From an uncultured Bacteroidales bacterium (lineage in GTDB: Bacteria; Bacteroidota; Bacteroidia; Bacteroidales; FEN-979), in the NCBI GenBank assembly GCA_903887775.1, contig CAISRB010000024.1, forward strand, positions 62,001 through 126,000: a stretch of 64,000 nt of DNA, in the 5' to 3' direction. The translations under genes were made by a program, and so were the position numbers. Under the pieces are notes generated by a model. The model was not told where the DNA came from, ran no database searches, and saw nothing but the letters and a program-made list of their open reading frames with translations. Numbering within the stretch: position 1 is the first letter of the stretch; every line of letters starts with the position of its first letter. Shown piece after piece: positions 56,452 to 64,000 of the stretch.

Positions 56452-56934
56452 ATGCCTTCACCGATGATAGTAAATTGCCAGTGTGAACCTTATCTGATAA
56501 GGTTTCTTGAATCGTATTTCGAAACTTCATCTCCGATTGAATTTCCAAGAAATCACGATTTCAATTTTCAATTGACGTTCCTGGTTACTCAGCCGCCTAA
56601 AAATTGGGAAGAGGAAGATTATGGAGAAAGCAATCTGAAAATCCAGCTTCCCTTCATGGAAAACAAGAATGCTTATTCGTATTGGTATTTATCCAGAAGG
56701 GCACAGACTTCCTTTGTTGAACGAATCAGGTCATTTTATAAATGTGTCTTCCATGAACAGGTAAATCAAAGCATAATCCTTGGTTTCACACGCAAAGAAT
56801 CCATTGAAATATTCATTGAACGGTACAGCCTGCCTGGAGAATCCTGGGACATGATGAAGAAAGATTATGGTCGATATCGTAGGAATCGCCGCTTGTTGAA
56901 GCTTAGAAAAAAGAAGAAAAGTTTTGTCAGTTGA
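56452..56934 (+). CDS. phage protein of unknown function
   Basis: 160-aa ORF, basic C-terminus RRNRRLLKLRKKKK. Confidence 0.5.
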   Translation: MPSPMIVNCQCEPYLIRFLESYFETSSPIEFPRNHDFNFQLTFLVTQPPKNWEEEDYGESNLKIQLPFMENKNAYSYWYLSRRAQTSFVERIRSFYKCVFHEQVNQSIILGFTRKESIEIFIERYSLPGESWDMMKKDYGRYRRNRRLLKLRKKKKSFVS

Positions 56935-56960
56935 ATGGTTCTGTTGTCCCTTGAGTGTCG

Positions 56961-56990
56961 TCATATGCCACTATATGCCGTTATATGTCG
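56961..56990. repeat. three helically phased 10-bp repeats (tcATATGcca ctATATGccg ttATATGtcg)
   Basis: Exact 10-bp spacing, 33 bp upstream of ATG 57023. Confidence 0.65.
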
Positions 56991-57022
56991 TTTTTTGGAA
57001 ATTGTAAAATGAAAGTGAAACC

Positions 57023-57550
57023 ATGGAAAATATTTCAGTGCATGAAGGAATAAATTTTGGGGGAGTAAATCCCGTCTACTGGATTTTCAAAGAAGACCTT
57101 CTTTCTCTGGTCTATTCGAAAAATACCTGGACTGCAACCGTCGCTCTTGGTTTGGGAAGATCATGGAATACCTTGTATGCCACCGCGGAAACCATACAGA
57201 TTGAAGGAGAAGAGCAAGAAACTACTTCTGGAACCAAGTATGTTTATAAGATTACGATGCAGGTTCCCAAAGACCGGCCCTCTGTAGAACTTCTGCTTCG
57301 TAAAATGAATCAACGGGGCATCATTGTGCTGACCAAGGATAAGAATGGCACAATGCGGATTTTCGGAACTCCGGATTGTCCGATGAAAAAAACATCAAAG
57401 CTTCTCATACCAAAGGAACCTGAAGGATATAACGGTTTTCAGGTTACCTTCCAGGGAGAATTTCCGCAACCGGCATTGTATTATGGTGGTTCAGCCAATT
57501 CCATAATCGTGACCCCGCCTCCTGATCCTGGTGGTGAAAGTACTTTGTAA
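57023..57550 (+). CDS. phage protein, possibly virion/tail-associated
   Basis: 175 aa, beta-rich; first gene of the structural block. Confidence 0.4.
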   Translation: MENISVHEGINFGGVNPVYWIFKEDLLSLVYSKNTWTATVALGLGRSWNTLYATAETIQIEGEEQETTSGTKYVYKITMQVPKDRPSVELLLRKMNQRGIIVLTKDKNGTMRIFGTPDCPMKKTSKLLIPKEPEGYNGFQVTFQGEFPQPALYYGGSANSIIVTPPPDPGGESTL

Positions 57551-57603
57551 GTCCTTTATTACCCTTGTTTGCGGAAGTATCATTGCAACCTTAATCGGTT
57601 ACA

Positions 57604-58863
57604 ATGAACCGCCTTTTAAATGAAATCCTTTCCTCTGTATGGCTGATCGACAATGAACGGTCAGCTTATTACGCTTCCCTGGTCCATACATTGTTTAATG
57701 GTGGCTCCGTCAATCAGGGGGATCTTTCTATCGAAAGGGCGAAAGCAAGATCATATGTTTTGGCAGGAGGTGGACCCGATCAGTCTTTCGGATTAAGGGA
57801 TGAATCCATTCCTGCAGGCAGCATGGCCGTTATCCCGATCCGTAGCGAGATCATGAAGTATGACCAGGAGTGCGGACCCCGTGGCACGATGTCCATCATG
57901 GATGAAATCGATGCTGTTAACAAGAACCCTAATATTTCCGGGATACTGCTGCTCATTGATTCGCCTGGTGGCCAGGTATCGGCAACCGATCTTCTGGCTG
58001 AGAAAATCAGAACATCACCCAAGCCGGTTGTTTCTTATATCGAAGGCCTGTGTGCAAGTGCAGCTCTGTGGATTGCCGCCGGATCGGATAAGATATTTGC
58101 TTCATCCGACCTGGACCGTATCGGTTCCATCGGAGTGATGCTCGCATTCGCTGATCTCAAACCCTATTATGAAAAGCTCGGCGTAAAGTTCCATGAATTC
58201 ACTGCCACCTTATCAACAGATAAGAATAAGGAATTCAAGGATGTTCTTTCCGGAAACTATGACGGCTACAGAACAGAAGTACTTGATAAGATCAATGAAA
58301 AATTCATAGCCCACATCAAGCAGTGCCGGCCTGCAGTCAGCGAAGATGCGTTAAGCGGCAAAATGTTCTTTGCCCAGGATGCCATTGCAGCCGGACTTCT
58401 TGATGAAATCGGCTCATTTCAATCAGCCCTGGCTTATACCGCTAACCTGAGTATGCAATACAGTCAAGTTCAATCTAAACATAATGACAACATGAAATTC
58501 AGTTCGAAATGGAATACCCTCATGGGGTTCTTCGGTTTTTCAACCGATCAGGCCGATGCAGAAGAAATGACCGTTGAACGGATCGGTCAGCTCGACCAGG
58601 AAATGAGTAACCTTAAATCAAAGAATGAGCAGTTGGAAGCCAATATTCAGAAAGAAGCCTGCGCAAAACAGCAGGCCCTTGATTCACTCGCCGCCGAGAA
58701 GCTCTCTCATGATGCCACCCGCAAGGCATTTGAAGACCTTAAGGCCGAAGATGCCGGTGGAGAAACAACCGCATCCAAAGTTAAAGACATGATCACCGGC
58801 GACAATCCGGCTCCTGCCGTGTATGGACACGACAAACTCGCAGAAAAGTTTTTAGGTAAATAA
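57604..58863 (+). CDS. S49/SppA-type prohead protease fused to scaffold-like C-terminal region
   Basis: ISGILLLIDSPGGQVSATDLLAEKI...VSYIEGLCASAALWIAAGSDKIFAS...DRIGSIGVM; C-terminal coiled coil and charged tail. Confidence 0.85.
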   Translation: MNRLLNEILSSVWLIDNERSAYYASLVHTLFNGGSVNQGDLSIERAKARSYVLAGGGPDQSFGLRDESIPAGSMAVIPIRSEIMKYDQECGPRGTMSIMDEIDAVNKNPNISGILLLIDSPGGQVSATDLLAEKIRTSPKPVVSYIEGLCASAALWIAAGSDKIFASSDLDRIGSIGVMLAFADLKPYYEKLGVKFHEFTATLSTDKNKEFKDVLSGNYDGYRTEVLDKINEKFIAHIKQCRPAVSEDALSGKMFFAQDAIAAGLLDEIGSFQSALAYTANLSMQYSQVQSKHNDNMKFSSKWNTLMGFFGFSTDQADAEEMTVERIGQLDQEMSNLKSKNEQLEANIQKEACAKQQALDSLAAEKLSHDATRKAFEDLKAEDAGGETTASKVKDMITGDNPAPAVYGHDKLAEKFLGK

Positions 58864-58889
58864 AGTATTAACGCAAATCTTTTTTCACA

Positions 58890-59837
58890 ATGCCAGAAAT
58901 TTCATTAGCTCAGTTGAAGGAAGCTTTCGGAACCTATATCGGAACGAACCAGAAGGATATCCTTCTGCTTCTCACCCAGGCCACGGTCAGCCAAAAGCAT
59001 ATGACCACCATCGCCTCAGCCGATCTTGAATACCGCGCTTCCAAAGCCGTTATCGATGATATGGTCCAGGGCTTTCAGAAGAAATGGACCCCCAAAGGAA
59101 CGGCAACTTTCACCCCGATCACTATACCGCAGAGGCGGCATAAGTTTGATTGGGAAATGTATCCCGATGATATCGTGGACTCCTGGTTAGGCTTCATGGC
59201 CGCAGAAAATGTGGACCGCAAACAGTGGCCTATCAGCCGTTTCATCATCGAGAAACTCATCCTTCCCAAGATCAATGCCAACCGGGAGTTGAAGCTGATC
59301 GGCAAGGGTATTTATGAAGCCCCGGTTGAAGGAACCGCCCAGGCTACAGGCAAATCCATGGACGGTTTCATCACGATCCTGGAGAAACTTAAGACTGCAG
59401 GCAATTCAAATGTCAATTTCATCCCTCTGACGGCTCTTACCGCAGACAATATCTTTGATGAAATCGAACTGTTTGCCGCATCCGTGGCCGATCTCTATCA
59501 GGATATCCCGATGGAAGTGTATCTTTCAAGGAAATGGTATTCCGCTTACCATAAAAAGCGCAGGGATCTCCATGGCCAGGACACCAATTACACCGGATTG
59601 AAAGACCTGATCGAAGGCAGCAACATGACCTTGACACCCCTTCCTTCAATGAACGGTAAAGATGTCATCTTCACCACTCCGAAGGATAACTTCATTCGCC
59701 TGATGAACCGCAATGAAGGCGCTTCCAATATCACTATTGAAAGCGTTGACCGTCAGATCAAGGTTTTTGCCGATTGGTATGAATCCGTTGGATTCGGGAT
59801 CCAGGAAGCCGTATTCGCTTACGTTCCCGGTGCATAA
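58890..59837 (+). CDS. putative major capsid protein
   Basis: 315 aa directly after the protease/scaffold gene; position and size fit. No direct motif. Confidence 0.55.
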   Translation: MPEISLAQLKEAFGTYIGTNQKDILLLLTQATVSQKHMTTIASADLEYRASKAVIDDMVQGFQKKWTPKGTATFTPITIPQRRHKFDWEMYPDDIVDSWLGFMAAENVDRKQWPISRFIIEKLILPKINANRELKLIGKGIYEAPVEGTAQATGKSMDGFITILEKLKTAGNSNVNFIPLTALTADNIFDEIELFAASVADLYQDIPMEVYLSRKWYSAYHKKRRDLHGQDTNYTGLKDLIEGSNMTLTPLPSMNGKDVIFTTPKDNFIRLMNRNEGASNITIESVDRQIKVFADWYESVGFGIQEAVFAYVPGA

Positions 59838-59875
59838 TTCACGGAGTAATCAATAAAATATAGGAGAACATTAAA

Positions 59876-60586
59876 ATGAAAATAGTTCGAACATTGTTTA
59901 CCCTTGTGATGATCCTGCTCACGGCTTCAGTCTTTGCCTATGCCCTGGACACGTCACCGCTTCCCATCGCTTTAGGCCTGACGGCCTTCAGTCTGGTCAT
60001 TCCTCGCCAGCAGGGAGTTCTGAATTTCTCAGTCCTCTTTGACCTGGCAAAGCCTGTTGGCGAAACCGTCGGCAGTGGAGGAGGGATCAAAAGCGAAATC
60101 ATCCTCATCCATGAATCCGATGTGGATTGGACGCTGTTCCCGGAGCGTGGAACCGGCGTTGATCTTTCTACGATCACCGCTGATATCGCCATGAAAACAG
60201 GTAAGTTCATGCATCGCTTTTATATGACCCAGGGGACTATCAAACCTTCCGAGAAAAAGCTCAAAGGATCTAACCAGGATTGCGGAGGCTATGAAATTAC
60301 CCTGGAAGGGTTCTATCCCGGGATTGAAAAAGCAGTGCAGAACTGGAAAGCCCAGTTCGGCATCAGTTTCAAAGGCCTTATCATCGTTCAGAATTGTGCC
60401 CTGGCACAGCGTTATCTGATCGGTGAAAGATGCAACCTGGCCCATATCGAGGATATCGATACGACCTGGGGCGAAGAAGTTGATAAAGAAAAAGGTTCCA
60501 AGTTCACCTTCAAATGCAAACAGAGCATGCCGATGGCCCTTTATGAAGGTGCAATTGCATTTGACCCCTTAAGCGAAAGCTGGTAA
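59876..60586 (+). CDS. phage structural-region protein with two N-terminal hydrophobic segments
   Basis: FTLVMILLTASVFAYALDTSPLPIALGLTAFSLVIP then a soluble domain; ends just before a terminator. Confidence 0.45.
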   Translation: MKIVRTLFTLVMILLTASVFAYALDTSPLPIALGLTAFSLVIPRQQGVLNFSVLFDLAKPVGETVGSGGGIKSEIILIHESDVDWTLFPERGTGVDLSTITADIAMKTGKFMHRFYMTQGTIKPSEKKLKGSNQDCGGYEITLEGFYPGIEKAVQNWKAQFGISFKGLIIVQNCALAQRYLIGERCNLAHIEDIDTTWGEEVDKEKGSKFTFKCKQSMPMALYEGAIAFDPLSESW

Positions 60587-60624
60587 GTTTCCATAATTAG
60601 TAGGTTAGTTAATGGTTGGTTGGA

Positions 60625-60654
60625 GAACCCCGGCTTGCGTCGGGGTTTTCTTTT
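60625..60654 (+). terminator. intrinsic terminator
   Basis: gaaccccggcttgcgtcggggttttctttt hairpin plus T-tract. Confidence 0.85.
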
Positions 60655-60694
60655 GTCCTTTCACTGCAATTGCAGTGAGGTTATTTTCGCATCA

Positions 60695-61402
60695 ATGTTA
60701 GAAGAGATAAATTCCTGGATTGCCTCAGATCATGATTTTAATGAAGGTCTGGCTCTATATCAGAAATATGGCCGCAGCAAATCCCTGCTCCGAGTTATAA
60801 ACGGTAGTGGCCCTTCCCCGAAGAACTTAAATACTCTTATCTACGAACTGTCACGTAGTGCCGGCATCCCTGAAACGGGAAAAACGCCGAATATTATGTT
60901 AAATAGAAACACCACTGACAGTTCTGATAAGAAGCATCCGGTAGTGGATAAGCCGGCAATTCCTGGTAGGGGAGCTACTGCAGATTTTCCTCGAAGAGAG
61001 AACACTGCAGAGATTGATCAGCTTATCCAGGAAAAAACAATGCTACTAAAGGAATGGGATAGTCTTCATGCCACCCTTGAACTTGTTGATAAACAAACCT
61101 GCAGAATTAACGCCCTTCGTATCCTTGATATCGGCGATATCCTGGATGATATGTATAACCGCCTTGATCACTATAATAAACATGCTGTGTTACCGCCGGG
61201 TAGGATATTTCCGGTCAGAGATTACTCCGGTTCCAAACCCTTCGATGTATTCAAGCGCCGCTCTACCCTGAAGACCTATATCAGCCGTGAAAACAAACTG
61301 ATCAAGGATGCCAGAACAAAATCTGTCCTGATCAAGCATCGCAATCTGCTTGCCAAGTACCAGCTGGAACTTAATGACATTGAAAAGAAGATTGAAAAGT
61401 GA
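60695..61402 (+). CDS. phage protein of unknown function, coiled-coil C-terminus
   Basis: MLEEINSWIASDHDFNEGLALYQKYG... start at ATG 60695; the ORF-track start at 60620 would read through the terminator. Confidence 0.6.
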   Translation: MLEEINSWIASDHDFNEGLALYQKYGRSKSLLRVINGSGPSPKNLNTLIYELSRSAGIPETGKTPNIMLNRNTTDSSDKKHPVVDKPAIPGRGATADFPRRENTAEIDQLIQEKTMLLKEWDSLHATLELVDKQTCRINALRILDIGDILDDMYNRLDHYNKHAVLPPGRIFPVRDYSGSKPFDVFKRRSTLKTYISRENKLIKDARTKSVLIKHRNLLAKYQLELNDIEKKIEK

Positions 61403-61980
61403 GCTTATTCAAACTATCGGACCTTACCAGCAGCACACCTAAGCATGAAACCGGTGGATCAGTTAAAACAACCGGTACCAGCCGATGCTTTATTGGCAAA
61501 GCCAATGAAAAGCTTCAGCAAAAGATCGGACTGATAAGCCCCAACCTGACTATTCATTACGCTTCCCTGGGTGATTGGTCAACTCATGACCTGTTGTTTT
61601 ATCTGCTACAGATCACCGGTCCGGCCAAAGTATATTTCACCACTTGGGCAATCAGCGAATATGCAATCCGGCAATTGCACTCCTTTATCCAGCAAGGCCA
61701 TATCCTTGAACTCCATGGAATCTTTGATTATCGCAACGGAGTTCGCAAACCTGCCGAGCTGCAATTCCTGCAGCAGATAACAACGAACATCAAACCGGCC
61801 AAGTGCCACGCTAAAGTAACCTCAATCATTAATGATGCCTGGGGCATAGCAGTAAACGGATCGGCAAACTATACCCGCAACCCTCGCATTGAGGCAGGCA
61901 CAATCTGCACCGAAAGAGCGGTTGCAGAATTTCACCGGGACTGGATCCTTAAAGAATTAAACGAAACAACCGTGTTTTAA
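61399..61980 (+). CDS. phospholipase D-like (single HKD motif) protein
   Basis: KCHAKVTSIINDAWGIAVNGSANYTRNPRIEAG matches HxK(x)4D(x)6G..N; GTG start. Confidence 0.75.
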   Translation: MSLFKLSDLTSSTPKHETGGSVKTTGTSRCFIGKANEKLQQKIGLISPNLTIHYASLGDWSTHDLLFYLLQITGPAKVYFTTWAISEYAIRQLHSFIQQGHILELHGIFDYRNGVRKPAELQFLQQITTNIKPAKCHAKVTSIINDAWGIAVNGSANYTRNPRIEAGTICTERAVAEFHRDWILKELNETTVF

Positions 61981-62252
61981 TGGATGAACTTGAAGAACGC
62001 CTCGCTCAGATCGAGCAGTATAGCGGCCTGATGTTCAGCAGGGAAGAAATCGCTGATATCCTGGATGTGGATAGACAACTGTTAACGGAACTGCTTGATG
62101 AAGGAGATTACCTGAGGGCCTTTAAGAAAGGCCGGCTATTGCGTGAAGCACAGCTTCGCAAAGCAATCTTTGACCTGGCTGCCAATGGTTCTTCGCCGGC
62201 TCAGGCATTTGCAGCAAAACTTATTGAAAACGCTAAAATGGAAGATAAATGA
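61980..62252 (+). CDS. small HTH protein, candidate DNA-recognition/terminase-associated factor
   Basis: MFSREEIADILDVDRQLLTELLDEGDYLRAFKKGRLLREAQLRKAIFDLAANGSSPAQAFAAKLI. Confidence 0.5.
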   Translation: MDELEERLAQIEQYSGLMFSREEIADILDVDRQLLTELLDEGDYLRAFKKGRLLREAQLRKAIFDLAANGSSPAQAFAAKLIENAKMEDK

Positions 62253-62881
62253 ACGTCTGGAAACTTGAAAACGATACGGCCATAGATCGTATCCGTATGC
62301 ATTACATAAGTGGTTATGAGCTTTCAGCTCATGACGAAGAAGTAAAGAGGCGCTGGCATGCCGCCTTCACCTTTGGTTTAGAACATAAGGGGAGCGACAA
62401 AGAAGTCGCCTCCATGCTGATCAAAACCTTTAATATCTCGGAATCCCAGGCATACCGGGATATTTACAATGCCATAAATCTCTTTGGTGATGTACGAAAG
62501 TCAACCAAGGAAGGCCTTCGGTACATGGTCACTCAATGGGCCATTGAAGTATTCAAGATGGCCGTGGTCAAAAAGGATTTCAAGGGCATGGAAAAAGCCC
62601 TGACTTGTATTACCAAGACCAACAACCTGGATAAAGAAGATCAGGACCTTCCGGATCCTTCAAAGATCCAGCCGCCGGTGCAGATGCTTTCCCTTTCCAT
62701 CAACTTTGTCAACAGTCCGTACTTCAAACTCATTGACGACAAAGCTCAGAAAGAAATCCTTGCCGTGGTCGAACGGATCCAGCTTGTCATTGATCAGTCG
62801 CCGGTAAAGAATTACCTGGATATGCTCATGGCTGATGTTGCCGCAGCCGAATCCCTGACCGATGGAAGAACTGCAGATTAG
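62249..62881 (+). CDS. putative small terminase subunit
   Basis: GSDKEVASMLIKTFNISESQAYRDI HTH-like region; directly upstream of and overlapping the large terminase gene. Confidence 0.5.
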   Translation: MNVWKLENDTAIDRIRMHYISGYELSAHDEEVKRRWHAAFTFGLEHKGSDKEVASMLIKTFNISESQAYRDIYNAINLFGDVRKSTKEGLRYMVTQWAIEVFKMAVVKKDFKGMEKALTCITKTNNLDKEDQDLPDPSKIQPPVQMLSLSINFVNSPYFKLIDDKAQKEILAVVERIQLVIDQSPVKNYLDMLMADVAAAESLTDGRTAD

Positions 62882-64000
62882 ACCGGCTCCCTATTACAAT
62901 TTCCCTCAGTTGGTCATTAAGCTCAGCTCCCGGCCTCATAAAATGTTCATCGGTGGCCGTGGTGTGGGCAAGACAACCATCATTGCCGATGAAGTCATTA
63001 AGTATATCTCAGCAATGCCCCGTGGTAAAGTATCCCTGAACGGGCTTACTTATTTCCATATCCGAACCAAATCATTGCCCCCGATCATCGATCATTGGGA
63101 ACGCCGTGGCCTGTATAGGGGGATCCATTATTTCATAGGGCATAAAGCCCCTAAGAAATTCCTGTGGGATGAACCACATCAACCGCCTTTGGACTATACC
63201 AATTGCATCCATTTCTGGAACGGCTTCGTTCTTGAATTCAATTCCTTCGACCGGCCGGAAATGGCACGAAGCGGCTCCTATGACGGGATGATCTTCGATG
63301 AAGCGACCAAGCTTAAGAAATCCGCCATCGACAGTGATGTGCTTCCTGCAAACCGTGGAAACCGTGACCGGTATGGTCACTTGCGCTTTCATCATGGCAC
63401 CCTGTTCCTGGGTTCCATGCCTCTGACATCGGATGGTGACTGGGTATTCGATTACGAATCCCTCATGGGAGAATTTCCCAATGAATTCCTTTACCTGGAA
63501 GCTTCGGCTCAGGAGAATATCAAAATCCTTGGAGAACGGTATTTCCGTGACCTCAAACGGGTGTTGCCCCAGGTTATCTATGATCTTGAAGTTCTCAACA
63601 AAAGAAGGAAAACCAACGTCAATAGATTCTATCCACTACTTTTTGAAAAGCAGCATGGCTATACAAATTCCTATGACTATTCCTTTTATGACCGGATTAA
63701 TCAGGACCCTTCTAAAAATGCTGTCGAGGATTCGCGTGGTGATGTCGATTGCCACAGCCTGGATCCTCTATACCTGTCATTCGATTTTGGTACGACACAG
63801 AACTGCCTGATCGTAGGCCAATGGCACCGTGATAGCAATGAGTTTCCCATCATAAAGAACTTCTATGTCGAAAATGAAACCCTCAAGGTCGTTGTTGAAA
63901 TGTTTACCAGGTATTATCAACATCATCCTACACGGGTGATCTACCTGTATGGGGGGAGCGACGGACAGCGCAAGAACGATGCGGCAAGCCGAAAGAGTTA
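62862..64000 (+). CDS. terminase large subunit (truncated by window edge; absent from the ORF track)
   Basis: ATG 62862; MFIGGRGVGKTTIIADEV Walker A, GSYDGMIFDEATKL Walker B, LYLSFDFGTTQNCLIVG nuclease-like Asp motif. Confidence 0.88.
   Translation, partial: MEELQIRPAPYYNFPQLVIKLSSRPHKMFIGGRGVGKTTIIADEVIKYISAMPRGKVSLNGLTYFHIRTKSLPPIIDHWERRGLYRGIHYFIGHKAPKKFLWDEPHQPPLDYTNCIHFWNGFVLEFNSFDRPEMARSGSYDGMIFDEATKLKKSAIDSDVLPANRGNRDRYGHLRFHHGTLFLGSMPLTSDGDWVFDYESLMGEFPNEFLYLEASAQENIKILGERYFRDLKRVLPQVIYDLEVLNKRRKTNVNRFYPLLFEKQHGYTNSYDYSFYDRINQDPSKNAVEDSRGDVDCHSLDPLYLSFDFGTTQNCLIVGQWHRDSNEFPIIKNFYVENETLKVVVEMFTRYYQHHPTRVIYLYGGSDGQRKNDAASRKS

Larger units (their letters stand above)
51645..64000 (+). 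mobile_element. left part of a prophage / phage-like integrative element adjacent to tRNA-Arg (right end outside window)
   Basis: Abrupt change to short same-strand phage-type genes after the tRNA: HTH, primase/helicase, S49 protease, capsid-like, PLD-like, terminase. Confidence 0.85.

Noticed and set aside
57023-60586. Homology between the 57023-57550 and 59876-60586 products (duplicated tail proteins)
   Set aside because: Only vague beta-rich similarity; no alignable motif by eye.
63433-63810. 125-aa ORF listed in the track
   Set aside because: Overlaps the terminase large subunit in another frame.

Overview
The window is a Bacteroidetes (Bacteroidales-like) chromosome segment. Positions 1 to about 51.6 kb are chromosomal genes. 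From a tRNA-Arg(CCG) at 51645-51721 to the right edge there is an incomplete prophage or integrative element: replication module, small ORFs, S49-type prohead protease, putative capsid, PLD-like protein and terminase, with no integrase in view. The most interesting chromosomal locus is at 15.6-27.6 kb. There a signal-peptide-bearing cyanophycinase is the first gene of a tightly packed cyanophycinase-SusC-SusD-PKD/beta-propeller operon. It is divergent from an isoaspartyl dipeptidase (iadA) and neighbours an N-acylamino-acid-racemase/MenC-like enzyme, an M14 carboxypeptidase and a type I asparaginase. I read this as a candidate Sus-like locus for acquiring and degrading cyanophycin or beta-aspartyl peptides. 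In the prophage I highlight an iteron-like array with an AT-rich block just downstream of the primase/helicase gene, a lambda C/Nu3-like nested scaffold start, a rearranged head-gene order (terminase downstream of capsid), operator-like palindromes flanking the first HTH gene, and small membrane ORFs missing from the ORF track. Several intergenic short-repeat families (GCGAAA-type, AACGC-type and a 20-bp tandem) are also recorded. All family calls come from reading motifs by eye; no database search was run.
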